A DNA stretch of 64,000 nucleotides from Dillenia suffruticosa (GCA_033439265.1 JAVTVX010000019.1:5773501-5837500); one strand, 5' to 3'. Shown: positions 11,761 to 24,200, counted from the stretch's first letter. Notes: a model not told the origin generated them from the letters alone. Made by a program: numbers and translations.

Positions 11761-12256
11761 TGTTAGTTGATAGTGCCTACGTTGAGCATTTACTAACATG
11801 GTAAAAAATTTTTGAAGTTTAAAATTTAAACAAAAGGATAATAGGTGGTTGGATCCCATTATCCTACTATCCCTTAACCTTCTCCTAATAACCCTATGTG
11901 AATGGGATTCATCATTGATTAAGAGAATTACAGCAAGAACATACTTGAGAGAAAAAACACACTTTTATTGAGAGAGAAAATCTCTAGAGAGAGATTAATA
12001 GAGGGCTTGACAAAATTTTGAGTAGGGAATTTTTGTGTCATTTTCATCATCGGATTTGAGGGTTGCGGTATCGTGATATTGTGGTGATAGTTCGTTTAAT
12101 ATGATTATCATCCCGACTGTGAGATCGATAGAGAAAGACATTGTACTTTCCCAATTTCCTATGTTTTATTAATTGAGATATACCTTAAACTTTATTATTT
12201 TTATTATTACGAAAAATTTCACCATACTTCCGCTTTAATGTGTATTAAATATAACA
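11761..12256 (+). repeat. Copia-2 5-prime LTR
   Basis: This 496-bp LTR starts TGTTAGTTGATAGTG and ends AAATATAACA, matching 18145-18643. A PBS-like TGCTATCAGAGTC follows immediately (about 12258-12270). Confidence 0.9.
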
Positions 12257-12270
12257 TTGCTATCAGAGTC

Positions 12271-13075
12271 AGGTTGGATTTATTAAATAAATTTTTAGAA
12301 TTTTTTGGATATAAAAATATAGGGTTAAAAAATTTGGAGTTCGGATCATGGATGAGTTTCATGAATCCGATTATACCATAATGTTACCTATGTTACGTAG
12401 ATCACAAATATATTTTTTTGGAAATTTTTGGAGCATGTTTTGGATATAAAATATAAAACTAAAGTTTTCAACTTTAATGGTATCCGAAACTTAAAACTAT
12501 AGATCTGTCGAGATCGAGGGCATATTGATTTATAAAAATGGTATATGCGTGTTCCTTGTGTGCTGATCTATGATTTGATGTATATTTTAAGCATTGCCGT
12601 TGCCGAAAACTGGGTTTTCCGAGCCGTCCCTAGTGTGTGTGTGTGCACGCGTGAGCAGTGCGCCGCGCGTGGGCGCATGTGGGCCGAGCCGTTCCAGGCG
12701 CATGGTGGCGCGTGTGAGGCGGCAAGTCTAGTACATGCGCCAGATGGCTACCAGCGCATGGAGGCTCGTGGCAGAGCGTGCAAACACGCCGCTGGCGCGT
12801 GGCATTGCATCATGTCGTCCAGAATTGGATTTTTTCAATTTTCTGAGAGTTCTATGTCTATATTTGTAACAATTTATGGGATTTTGAGCACCGAATCCAA
12901 ATCCGAATAATAAAATGCGATCCTTAATTGTGGTGTATGGTATCTGTTGACCCATACGCTCGCTTTGGGGTCAATACTCGAATCATTTAGAATTTGTTGA
13001 TTCATAGGGTGTGCGAAATTGTGATAATAAGTATTATTAGTCACTAATATCTCTTTTTTCTGTGTAACAAAGATA
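12271..13075 (+). other. Copia-2 untranslated leader with a GC-rich block
   Basis: The leader lies between the PBS and the gag start. About 12610-12800 is strikingly GC-rich with many GCGC and CGTG words, unlike its AT-rich surroundings. The related element at 53245-60398 has a comparable GC-rich block in the same place (about 59035-59410). The open frame at 12545-12910 shows no gag features and is probably chance. Confidence 0.6.
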
Positions 13076-13830
13076 ATGGCTACAACAAAAAATATCGTAC
13101 TTGATCTCGTGAATGGAGACAAGGACCTCGGGGAGGGTACTATGCCTCAGACGTGACAAGATCAAGAGGCGTATTGTGCATGGAAGAAAAAGGATGGCCA
13201 GGTTAGGGCAATTCTTTTGAGCAGCATGCATAACGACATGATTCTAGTGTATGAATAGTATCCTATTGTGATGTTAGTTTGGGTTACTTTGAGAGAGCGC
13301 TTTGACTCCTGGTCAGCTCTTAACCTGAGGATGCTGACCTATAGTTCATCACATATAAGAAGAAGCCATATCATACTATGAAATAACATCTTATGCATAT
13401 GTCAAGCATGATCGCTTCTCTGAAGAACATGGGGGAGCCGATGTCTGATGAGTTTCAGGTGATAGGGGTGATCCGGTCTTTACCTGACTCCAGGGATATG
13501 ATTAAGACCTATCTCACACACACTAAGAGTATTCGTACTTTCATGGATGTGAGTAGACATTGTGAGCTCGAGGAGGAGTACCAGGAGGTGGCTAGGTTTG
13601 TTTTCGATCATGCCTATGTGGCAGAGTCGAGTAAGGGATCCCGGGGCTTCAAACGCAAGTGATGCAAACATGACAGAAAGACCAAAAGCCAGAGTAAGAA
13701 GAAGCCATCAACAAAGACTGACAGCAAAGGACAAAAGCACAGAAAAAATGAGCTCGATAAAAGCAAGGTCAAGTGCTATGTATGTGGCAAGTTTGGGCAT
13801 TTCACTCACGAGTGTGGTAAGTGAAAGGTA
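13076..13830 (+). pseudogene. Copia-2 gag remnant
   Basis: It opens with MATTKNIVLDLVNGDK, matching MDVTKTIVLDIAKGDK of the sister element (start 58782). Capsid-like sequence follows, with SMHNDMILVYE near 13220 and SLPDSRDMIKTYLTHTKSI near 13480. A CCHC knuckle, CYVCGKFGHFTHEC, lies at about 13770-13815. The region has multiple breaks. Confidence 0.85.
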
Positions 13831-13879
13831 AGTCCTTCTTCCTTACATGGGAGTTATGTTTTATCCATTGTGATGTTCA

Positions 13880-16800
13880 CTGACTCCTCTCCTTTGTGGA
13901 TTGCAGAATTAAGAGCCACCGACTATGTAGCTCGTGATAGGAGCACATACGTGAAGTTCTGTTGATTGAGTCCCCATGCAAGGAGACTATATATGGGGAA
14001 CGGAGCATTTGTGGCCTTAAGGGGGATTGGTACATGCAGACTAATACTATGAAGTAATCAAGTCCTATATTTATATGATGTATTGTATGCTCCCGAGATT
14101 CAGTGGAATCTCATATCTATTCTTTGTCTAGAATCACGTATCTATTCTTTGTCTAGATCGCTTAGGAAATTCTGTTCTTTTTAGAAACTCAAGTATTTCC
14201 ATTTTGTACGATGATTCTTTATTATGTACTGGTTTAGTCCATGATGGACTATATGCATTGAATATAGTTTCCTATAATAAAATTTCTGATTTATCATCTA
14301 TTGCCTATACATCTGATAGCGTAGTTGATCATATTTCTGTTTGGTATAGTAGACTTGGTCACATAGGGCAAGAGAGAATGAATCCGTTGGCAGCACGTAG
14401 TTTATTGGGCCCGTTAACTTAGGTCGAGTTGCCTTATGTGAGTTTTGCCTACCTGGAAAAGCTACGAGGAAACCATTTGGAAAGTCAATGAGAGGTGGGA
14501 CTCCATTGCAACTAATTCACTCCAATATTTGTGGGCCTATAAATATGAGAGCCCAAAATGGAGCCATATATTTCATTACGTTTTTAGATAATTACATGCG
14601 TTTTGGTTACATCTATCTGATCTCGTATAAGTTTGAGGTATTAGATTGCTTCAGGAGGTTTATCAGCAAGGTAGAAAATCAGTTAGACTTGAGAGTTAAG
14701 ACTCTTAGAACTGATCGAGGGCACGAATATCTGTCTGAATAGTTTAAATAGCTCTGTTTCGAGAAGGGTATTACGAGACAGCCGACTGTTCTTGCTACTG
14801 CCTAATAGAATGAAGTAATTAAGAGAAGGAACAGGACTCTATTAGAGATGGTGAGATCTATGATGGCGTAGGCCAATTTAGCAATCTCCCATTGGGGAGA
14901 TGCATTATTGATTGCTGTCTACGTTCTCAACCGTGTTCTAACCAAATTCATAGTCAGTACCCCATACAAGTTTTGGACAGGGAGGCAGCTTGACTTTAGT
15001 CACTTGAGGCTATGGGGTTGTGCCGCATACGTTCATTATTCCTCACATCCACACAGCAAGGTAGGCCCGCGAGGAAAGAAGTATATCTTCATAAGATACT
15101 TAAAACATTCCAAGGGACATGTGTTCCTAGGTGAACATACGGACCGCATGGTCTCTGAGATCGAATCTTATGATACTACGTTGCTAAAAAATGATTTCTC
15201 TAAGAGAAGTAAAATCGATCAGAATTTCACCTTTTATGAGATGGGTGAGCCGAATGACTCAGTTAAGTCCAATGAAGGGACTCAAGATCCTGTTATGGAT
15301 CCTGGTTCTAGTGGGAGTGGCCCATGTAGAGGTGAGGAGACTCTCCCTCCTCATAGGAATAGTCGAAAAAATATACCCAACATCATTTTCCGATTGAGGA
15401 TGAGATCCTCATTATGACTCCCGAGGATGATGAGGAGCCTCGGACTTTTCAGGAGACTCTCAAGAGTCCTATAAAGGACCAATGGTTAAAGGCTTTGTAG
15501 GAGGAGTTAGAATCTATGACAGTCAATGGGGTTTGGGACTTAGTTGACCTACCTGAAGATAGAAAAGCCATTGGAAACAAGTGTATTCTAAAAATCAAAA
15601 GAAAGGCCAACAAATCGATAGAGAGATACAAGACCTGTCTAGTAGCTAAAGGTTATACACAGACAAAGGGTATTGACTACGAGGAAACTTTCTCCTCTGT
15701 AGTCAAATTTATATCGATCTTTCTACTCTTAGCGATCGTCGCAAGCATAGATCTAAAGTTATATCAGATGGATGTAAAGACCATTTCCTTTACGGAAATT
15801 TGGATGAGGAGATGTACATGGAGCAGCCCTCCGGGTTCGTTCTTGTAGGTCATGAGGATAAGGTCTGTCGAATTCGGAAGTCGAGATATGGCCTAAAGCA
15901 GTCATTCAGGCGGTGGTACCTGAAATTTCACGAGTAGGTGATATCTTATGGTTTACAATGATTGAGGAGGATCATTGTGTCTATCTGATATGATTTGATA
16001 ACTCTTTTGTGATCCTAATTTTTGTGTCATAACATTGAGTATCTGATGACAATCAATGCATGGTTGTTATCGAGTTTCGACACGAGAGATATGTGTGAAG
16101 TTGAGTTTATCCTTGGAGTTAAGATCCAAAGGGATTGCTCAAGGTGAAAGTTAGCTCTTTCACAAAAGACTTACATTAGGAAGATTCTCGAGCACTTTGG
16201 AATAAATGATTGTAATCCCATAGATACTCCGATCGCCAAGTGTGATGGCCTGAGTATTGAGATATGCCTGAAAACTAAGGAAGAAGTAAGGGAGATGAGT
16301 AAATTCCCTTATTCCAGCACAGTCGGAAGTTTGATATACACACGATATTGAGTACACGACCAGACATATGTTATGTAGTCGGTTTGTTGAATAGATATCA
16401 ATTAAATCATGGAAGGGTCACTGCAGAGCAGTGAAAAAGATTTTGAGATATCTCAAGAAAACTGCAAACTTCTCCTTATATTATAGAGGAGGAGATTTGT
16501 GCCTTATGGGATATTTAGATGCCGATTAAGGCGGTGATCTGGATAAGCGCAAATAGACGTCAGATTTTGCATTTTTGCTTAATGGTGGTACCATTTCTTG
16601 GAACAGTAAGAAGCAAATCTATGTGGCTCTATCTACGATGGAGGCTGAGTCCGTGGCTTGCTCAGCTGTAGTTCAAGAGAGTGTTTGGCTCTGGAGGCTA
16701 TTAGATGACTTAAAGATTGTGGTTAATAGTGGGAGGTCAATAATAATCTATTGTGATAATCAGGCCGTTATCGTCTACACTCGAGACCCTAAGTATCATA

Positions 16801-16955
16801 GTATAACCAAGCACATCGACACCAAATATAACTTTGTAAGAGATATCATCGAGAATGGTGAAGTGACCATCAAGTACATTTCAACACACAGTATAGTGGC
16901 TAACTCATTCACCAAACCCATTGCTAAAGACTCATTTGTAGCATATAAAGAGTAA
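13880..16955 (+). pseudogene. Copia-2 pol remnant
   Basis: Protease-like sequence lies at about 13880-14170. Integrase spans about 14330-15110, with WYSRLGHIGQERMN, HSNICGPINMRAQNG and LRTDRGHEYLSE. RT spans about 15420-16400, with a VWDLVDLPEDRKAIGNK segment and YQMDVKT. RNase H spans about 16560-16955, with SKKQIYVALSTMEAESVA and IIYCDNQAVIVYTRDPKYH. Integrase before RT marks it as Copia. Many breaks are present. Confidence 0.88.
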
Positions 16956-18144
16956 TTGGGTTTGAGCATGTTTTGATATTTCTCATTATGTACAGAATTA
17001 ACGATGTGATGCTTATTACTTTTATATATATATATATGATTTTGTGTATTTTTTAGTCATACTTGAGTTATTATTTTATTTATTAAATAATACACTTGTT
17101 TTAAATCATATATGCTTTGATATGATAAAAGATATGTTAGGCAGACAAGATCGACTCTCTCACATGAGTAACCACCTCCGCCTTTGAGTATGCAGAGATA
17201 AGACAGCTTCTAGTCGTAAAAGGCTTTGAGAGTGGTCCTACTAGAACACAAGTCGCCTTGATATGTGTTGAGGATGAGGTCATCCGGGATATGACTGACA
17301 TGGAGGTACCCACATCCATGTTGCCTGTAAGTAACTAGATTTGAAATCTCGGATATCACCTGCGATTAGTGTTATTGTCTCTGAAACATTTTCTTTGAGA
17401 TCTTTGGGTAGAGTTTTATGTGTAGACTAAGTCCCGTATCTGCATAGTATTAGAGAAATCAGACATATGCTCTTTTGAGAAATGAGAGATTAACATTGTG
17501 ACACGTGTTTCATATCACGTGTGATAAGATGACTAGAGATAGTATGAGTTATTGTATAAGACGATGATCTGATCATGATCCACATTCCCACTATTTGAGA
17601 CTCGAAATCCATTAGGTAGGATCTCAAGTACCCTTATTACTTTCGGTTATTCCTAGAAGTCTTAGTTTAATGTTTGCTACTTTAGTCTGTTTACCTATGG
17701 CTCAGAAGATAAATTAAGGTCTAAGGGGTAGGTCTAGAAAAATAGCTAAATTGAGACTGATAGATTCGAGTTTGGGAAAAGGAAAACCAATAGGCATTAC
17801 ATTATTGTATTGTATTTACTGACCGGTCTGTTACGTTTATTCATGTTGGGATACGAGCGTAATAGTGAATACATAGTCGAGCATTGATTGAGGATCACTT
17901 TTGATGAGCAAAGTGGCTCGATAGATGTAATTGTATTAAGTCTGGGATACAACAAGTTCTTTATATACTAGTGATGACTCCTCGATCATCCTAACATGTG
18001 TATCGAAAAGTCTTTACTTGCGGTGTACTCGCAAGTCACATGACATCCAATCCTGTATGAAAGTCCAATAGGGTGTGTAGTAGATCGTCGTATGAGTTGT
18101 GATTTCATAACTGATGTAAAATGCTCTCATATATAAGTGGAAGA
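16956..18144 (+). other. Long 3-prime region of Copia-2
   Basis: About 1.2 kb separates RNase H from the 3-prime LTR, far more than most Copia elements need. Homologous sequence is present in both sister copies (19452-20620 and 53753-54900). Most of it is non-coding. A short sense-strand frame near 17158-17340 looks partly conserved and is treated as a finding. An AT microsatellite lies at about 17020-17037. Confidence 0.6.
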
Positions 18145-18643
18145 TGTTGGTTGATAGTGTCCACGTGGGGCATTTACCAACATGGTAAAAATTTTTTGAA
18201 GTTTAAAATTTAAACAAAAGGATAATGGGTGGTTAGACCCCATTATCCCACTCTCCCTTAACCTTCTCTTAATAACCCTACGTGAATGGGATTCATCATT
18301 GATTAGGAGAATTACAACAAGAACATACTTGAGAAAAAAAGCACACTTTTATTGAGAGAGAAAAATCTCTATAGAGAGATATTAATAGAGGGCTTGTCAA
18401 AATTCTGAGTAGCGAATTTCTGTGTCATTTTCATCACCGGATTTTAGGGTTGCAGCATCATGACATTGTGGTGATAGTTCGTTTAACGTGATTATCATCC
18501 TGACTTTGAGATCGACAGAGAAAGATATCATGATTTCCCAATTTCTTACGTTTTATTCACCGAGATATACTCTAAACTTTATTCTTTTTATTATTCCAAA
18601 AAATTCCACCATGCTTCCGCTTGAATGTGTATTAAATCTAACA
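18145..18643 (+). repeat. Copia-2 3-prime LTR
   Basis: This 499-bp LTR starts TGTTGGTTGATAGTG and ends AAATCTAACA. The target duplication TAAAC follows directly. Confidence 0.9.
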
Positions 18644-19012
18644 TAAACCATGGCGAATGTGAAAGGCAATAACTTTTATCATTTGCTACATTCACATGAT
18701 TCACATTATTATTACTAAGAACAAAAGTTCATGTTGTTGCCCTAAGGCGCTGCAATTTTATTAATAGCCCAATTGTATTAAGTGTGTTCCTATTCAGCCA
18801 CGATGTTAGCTTGTTAGTTGGGACTCAATGATGAATCTTTTGATCTCATTAGTTGGAAAAGTTTCCTAGAAAACAAAAGGAAAGCCATTTGTATAGCTTG
18901 AACGAGGAGGAGATCAATCTGATAAAAGAAAGTTTCTTTCTCTCTCTCTCTCTCTCTCTCACTTTTGACGTGCCGGTTTTCTTGATAAAAAACTAAACCC
19001 ACAATTCCCTTG
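18644..19012 (-). other. OMT-A upstream flank, continued
   Basis: No gene. It aligns with OMT-C flank 53035-53244 and, beyond the Copia there, with 60399-60537. Shared words include TTGCCCTAAGGC and ATTAAGTG. The intact target AAAAC of the OMT-C-side Copia is at 18870-18874. A (CT)n microsatellite lies at 18938-18961. Confidence 0.75.
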
Positions 19013-19451
19013 TGTTGGATTTAATTCACACATGATGCACATGTGGAAGCGTAGAAAAAGATCAGAATTTTTGAAATAAATACCTCAACATTTAGGGTTG
19101 CCAAAAATCTAACTAAGTTGCGAAATCTCTTAAACAGATTGCACGGTTGGAATGGTGATCACGTGATCGAATCACCATCATAGTACCATGACGCCTTGAT
19201 CCTCAAGTCCAGTGATCTCCATTGGCTAGAGAAATTTTTCTACGCAAAAATTTCTCAGTCCTTAATTTTTCTGTCTCTCTAGAGAAGTGTGCAAACCCTA
19301 ACCAAGTTCTCTCTCTATTTCCCATACTCACACTTGGGAGAGCAAGATTCCTTCTCACTTAAGTTACACTTAGGTTGGTTAGTCTATGCTAACAGGAGTT
19401 ACCTCATTATCCCAAAATCACCAAAATGCCCATCGTAGGCATTTTCCAACA
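19013..19451 (-). repeat. Copia-4 3-prime LTR
   Basis: This 439-bp LTR is bounded on the plus strand by TGTTGGATTTAATTC and GCATTTTCCAACA. A purine tract, on the minus strand AGTAGGAAA, adjoins it at about 19452-19460. Confidence 0.85.
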
Positions 19452-20620
19452 TTTCCTACTTGCACATGAGGACATTTTACATCCATCATAAAATCGCAAC
19501 TCATGCGATATATCATATCACCCAACTGGACTTTCATACAGGATTGGGCGTCGTGCGACCAACGAGTACACCTGTAAGCTAAGAATTCTCGATACACTTG
19601 TTAGGATGATCGAGGAGTCACTGTTAGTATAAAAAAGAACTCACTGTACCACAGATTCAATACAATTGCATCCATCGAGTCACTTTCCTCATCGAAAGTG
19701 ATTCCTAATCATTTACTCGAATTATATATTCATTATTATTTGAATCCAACATAGATTAACATAACAGGTCGACCTGTGAATAAAACACCATGATTTAATG
19801 CCAATTGGTCTTCCTTTTTTCCAAACTCAAATCCATCGATCTCAATTCAGTTGCTTTCCTAGACCTGCCCCATAGACGTCAATTTATTTTCTGGGCCATA
19901 GATAAACAGACAAAAGTAGCAACATTGAATCAAAACTTCTAGAAACAGTCGAAAGTAATAAGGGTACAAGAGATCCTACCTAATGGATCTCAGGTCTCAC
20001 ATAGTGGGAATGGGGTAAATGATCAAACTATCGTCTCAAATAATAGCCCCCACTGTCCTATGGTCGTCTTATTACATGTGGTATGAAACACATATCATAG
20101 TGTTATTCCTCCATCTCTCAAAGGACATATGTCAGATTTTTCTAACACTGTGCAGGTATAAGATTCAGTGCATACATAAGAATTTATCCAGAGATCTCAG
20201 AGAGAGCATCTCGAAGACAATATCACAAGTCGCAGGTGACATCTAAGATCTCAAATCTGGCTACTTACAAACAACATGAATGTGGGTATAATCATATCAG
20301 TCATATCACAGATGACCTCATCCTGAACACATATCAGGACGACTTATGTTTTAGTAGGGCCACTCTCAAAGCTTCTTACAACTGGAAAACGTCTCATCCC
20401 CGCTCACTTAGAGTTGGTGGTGGTCACTCGTGTGAGAAAGTCGACTATCCCTGCCTGACACATCTTTTTATCACAATATATCACAGAATATATGTCAATA
20501 AATGAGTGTAAGAAAAATAAACTTGTGACCTAATAATGCAGGTATATCATATATTTCAATAAACATAAAAAATAGTATATAATGAAAAATGTCAAAATAC
20601 ACTAACCCAATGATTTCTTG
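19452..20620 (-). other. Long 3-prime region of Copia-4
   Basis: It is homologous to 16956-18144 and to 53753-54900, and otherwise non-coding. The open frames 20019-20246 and 20236-20505 are antisense to the element. Confidence 0.6.
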
Positions 20621-21640
20621 TCTCACAAAGGAATCTCTGACAATAGGTTTTCTGAAGGGATTAGCCACCATGCTGTATGTAAAGTGTATTTAGTTATCAC
20701 AATACCCTTCTCGGTAGTGTCTCTCACAGAGCGGTCTCTGGTATCAATGTGTTTGGCTTCATTATGATACTTAGGGTCTCGGTTGTTGGCAATGGGGTTC
20801 TGATTATCACAATAATCATCACTGACCTTCCACTGTCTGCCATAACCCTTAAGTCATTCAGAAATTTCTGGAACCAAATACTCTCATAAACTGCCATTGA
20901 GCATATCACAAACTTAGTATCTATCGGAGATAGAGCTATACAGGTTTACTTTTTACTACTCTAAGAAGATAAAACCTGATATCAGTTTGTATTTATCCAA
21001 ATCGCTACCCTCAGTTAGTATCTGAATACCCAACGAAACGCAAATCACCTCCTCCATAACATAAGGAGAGGTCTGCAGTTCTCTTCACATATCTCAGAAT
21101 CCTTTTCACTGCTTTACAGTGATCCTTTCCAGGATTCTATTGATAGCTACTCATCAAAATGACTGCAACACAATTATTTGGTCGTGTACGCCTCATCGCA
21201 TACATTAGACTATACATTGCACTGGCATAGGGATTCTACTCATCTCCCTTATTTCTTCTTGAATTTTAGGACATATGTCAAGACTCAGGTTTTCACCTTT
21301 AGTGATAGAGTATCTATTGGGTTACATCTCGAAATGTTCAAGAATCTACCTGATGTAGAACTCTTGTTAAAGAGTCAACACTATTCTCAAGCGATGCCTC
21401 TGGATCCTGATTTCGTGAATGAACAAAACCTTACCCAAGAACAATAACCATGTTTCAATGGTCATTACATACTCTCTATTGTTCTCGGCTAACAGAATGT
21501 CACCCATATATAAGAATATGATCATTAAAGAGTTATCAGAATATATCAGATAGACACAATGATCCTACTCGATCATTATAACATCATGATCAAAGATTTG
21601 AAACTATTTATCCAATTCCCCAAAGATGGATTTTAGCCTT
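20621..21640 (-). pseudogene. Copia-4 RT/RNase H remnant
   Basis: RNase H sequence at about 20724-21000 shows VYESIWFQKFLNDLRVMADSGRS, cut here to its recognisable words ESIWFQKFLNDL and MADSGRS. These match ESVWLWRLLDDL and VNSGRS in Copia-2. The C-terminal part of RT covers about 21050-21640. It has several breaks and lacks the 5-prime half. Confidence 0.82.
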
Positions 21641-21649
21641 TATTTTGGA

Positions 21650-23290
21650 GAAGGGTTTAAAGATCTAGAGTTGTAACAAAAATAAGAGAATCAAGAGATT
21701 TGGTGTAGCTCAAACCGGAAGACCTCTTTGGAGACGAAACTAAGATATTATGATCTTCCTAATCCAAGTTTTAATTTGTTTAACTACTTGTCTACTTGGA
21801 CTTGGAAGATTTAAAGTTTCATTTAGTGAGAGAAAAATAGGTTTTGAATATTAGGATTTTTGGATTGACTTGGATTGATTGATATTAATGATTTTGGTTA
21901 CTTGATGATATCTCATAGAGGTTGGACAAAACTGATTAAGGCAAGGTTCTCGTTATAGAGAAATTTGGGAGTGATTACCTTCCCTGATACTGTGACTGGA
22001 TGGATTATTGTATTTGTAAATGAGATTATAGGTTTTGAATATTAGGATTTTTGGATTGACTTGGATTGATTGATATTAAGGATTTTGGTTACTTGATAAT
22101 GTCCCTTAGAAGTTGGACAAAATTGATTAAGGCAAGGTCCTGGTTGTGGAGAAATTTAGGAGTGATTACCTTCCCTGATACAGTGACTGGATGGATTATT
22201 GTATTTGTAAATGAGAAAACATTTTTCTTGGTTTTCTAAAATGTTTTTCTTTAACTTGGATTTATATAATGATTTTTAAATTTGGAGTATCCCTAAAAAT
22301 ATTATGATTTGAATAATGAAATCTATGTACTTACAAATATATCTTATGCTATGTTAAACTTTCTTTTGGATATTGTTGTTAAATCATGAATTGAGGGTTT
22401 TATTGATTTTTTATGGCACATGATATGCTGTTTTGTGAAATGGTGCATGCTTGGGGTGTGAGCACTCATGGATATATCACAACTAGTCTAAACTTCCATG
22501 GATCGATTCGACGGGGCAGTGTGGAGAGCTTGTTAGACTTGAGGGAATAGGCACAATATAGAGATACCCCCAAGTCTCTGTCGGGCTACTTACTTGCACT
22601 GCTTAGGAGGTCCTGAGCTATGCCAAGGTTGAAAGTGATGTTTATGATTGGTATAATTGAAACTCCTTAGCGGTTCCACTATTAATCCAATCAAGCCATT
22701 GGTGGAGAGATTTTGAGGCAAACCCTCTAGTTTTAAAAATTGCATAGTGAATGCATATTATATTTCAAGGAAATTATAACATTTGTTGAGAAATGCTAAT
22801 GTGATTACATATTGTTTTTGTTGAATTAGAGATATGGGTTTGGAAAATATTGTTTGACACTCCCACATTCACCACTGATTTACTTACACAACTATACCAA
22901 TACACTCCACTCATTAAATATTTTTATACTCATTCTTTTATTATTATTCTTTTTCAAACGAAGCGTGGAGATAGAAACTACTCCACTGCTACCTAGATCC
23001 AGTCGAGGAGAGATAATTCCTGGACCATCTATTGTATTGGTCCTTCTTAGCTGTGACTTTTTAGGCATGTAGAAAAAATCGTGGGAGAGTATTAAAGTTG
23101 AAATTTTTCTCGAAATACATTTTATATATGTGTTTTTATAAAGTTAAAAATTATATTTTGGAAGTTGTATTTTGGAAGTTGTATTTTGAAATGTTAAAAA
23201 TTCATTTGTTCCTTATATATTTTTGGGTTTAAATATTTTAGATCATGCAGCGGTTGTCGTGTACTCGGATCCTTAAGTCGGGGTGTGAAA
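21650..23290 (+). repeat. Gypsy LTR, family A (G3)
   Basis: This plus-strand LTR is related to 3805-5363 and 45768-48486. It shares GGGAGTGATTACC, the ATGGATCGATTCGACGGGGC-like block near 22498, the CACTCCCACATTCACC segment near 22858, and a terminal TTAAGTCGGGGTGTGA. No PBS or gag follows, so it is a solo or truncated LTR. The left edge against Copia-4 is approximate. Confidence 0.7.
21839..22215 (+). repeat. 191-bp tandem duplication in the G3 LTR
   Basis: AGGTTTTGAATATTAGGATT starts at 21839 and again at 22030. The two units run through GTATTTGTAAATGAG (ending 22024 and 22215) with only a few differences, so the duplication is younger than the LTR. Confidence 0.9.
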
Positions 23291-23705
23291 CCCTCTTGCT
23301 CACTCTTTTGGTCTCTCCCTCTCTCTTTCCCTCTCTCCCTCTCTCTCACTCTCTTACTCTCTCCGCTTCTTTTTCCCTCCCTCCCTCCCGCACTCTCTCT
23401 GGCATACTCTCTCACTCTCACTCTCTCCCTTTCCCTTTCCCTCCCTCTATCTCTTTCACTCTCTTAGTCTCTCCCTTTCTCTTTCCCTCCCTCCTTCTCT
23501 CACTCTCTCACTCTCTCCCTTTCTCTTTCCCTTCCTCTCTTTCTCACTCTTTCTGGCTCACTGTCTTACTTTCTCCCTTTCTCTTTCCTTCTCTGCCTCT
23601 CTCAATCTTTTTGGCAAACTCTCTCACTCTCTCCATTTCTATGTCCCTCCACCTACCTCCCTTTCTCACTCGCTCTGGCTCACTCTCCCAGTCTCTTTCT
23701 TTTAA
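23286..23705 (+). repeat. Polypyrimidine tract, about 420 bp
   Basis: Nearly all C and T, with words such as CTCTCTCCCTTTCTCTTTCC repeated. Islands of CTGGCTCACT type recur near 23400, 23555, 23611 and 23675, giving irregular higher-order units of about 60-80 and 150 bases. The 175-codon open frame across it is low complexity and not taken as a gene. Confidence 0.85.
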
Positions 23706-24200
23706 TTTTGTAGCAACATACAACTTAAGAGGTCAAAGAAATGAAAAGGAACATGTACTAGTGCGAGCTTAGCAAGACAGTGGCCACCATAGAAAGACAT
23801 AACCACCTAACAAATTTAATAAGCAATAAATAAATATAAATTTCCAAAAAATACACTTGTAAGCTCCAAAAATCAAGCAACAAGCGGTTCTGCTTTTCTC
23901 TCCCTTTTTTCCTGTTGTTGGTCTCTCATAATGCCATAAAAAACATCAGCACTCAATTGATATAGATGAGCTTTTTGTTTCACACAATGCTAAAGTATGC
24001 AACATCAAACTAGTAGAAAAAACAAATAGAATATAGTTTTGCCTAGTTTCAACTCAGAACAAGAGAGAATGATACTTTAATCTCACTCTAGTGTTGTCTT
24101 AATTTCATCCTTTTTTCCCTAATTTTGCCCTAATCTTTGCTACCCTAAACTCTAATCATGTATGGGTATCCAAAAACCATAATACAACAATAAATTATCG
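23706..24200. other. Unassigned sequence
   Basis: AT-rich sequence without a recognisable gene or repeat family. It may be internal sequence of the CACTA-type candidate to its right. Confidence 0.4.

Larger units (their letters stand above)
11761..18643 (+). mobile_element. Copia-2: full-length but heavily broken Copia element
   Basis: This 6883-bp Copia has two LTRs of about 500 bp, a PBS, a GC-rich leader, gag with a zinc knuckle, integrase, RT, RNase H and a long 3-prime region. The 5-bp target duplication TAAAC flanks it (11756-11760 and 18644-18648). It belongs to the same family as the elements at 19013-21640 and 53245-60398. The coding region has well over ten breaks. The LTRs are roughly 88-90% identical by eye, suggesting several million years. 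It sits in the upstream flank of OMT-A, and OMT-C lacks it at the matching place, near 53010-53035. Confidence 0.92.
19013..21640 (-). mobile_element. Copia-4: truncated Copia (3-prime part)
   Basis: This is a minus-strand Copia of the Copia-2/3 family, keeping the 3-prime LTR (19013-19451), the long 3-prime region, RNase H and the end of RT. It is cut near 21640, where a gypsy LTR begins. The left target sequence CCTTG (19008-19012) has its empty counterpart at 60533-60537 in the OMT-C flank. The remaining coding part has multiple breaks. Confidence 0.88.

Noticed and set aside
12545-12910. Open frame of 121 codons in the Copia-2 leader
   Set aside because: It lies before gag, has no gag features, and owes its length to GC-rich sequence.
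23245-23772. Open frame of 175 codons rich in Ser, Leu and Pro
   Set aside because: It is a translation of the C/T-only tract with no domain or composition typical of a real protein.
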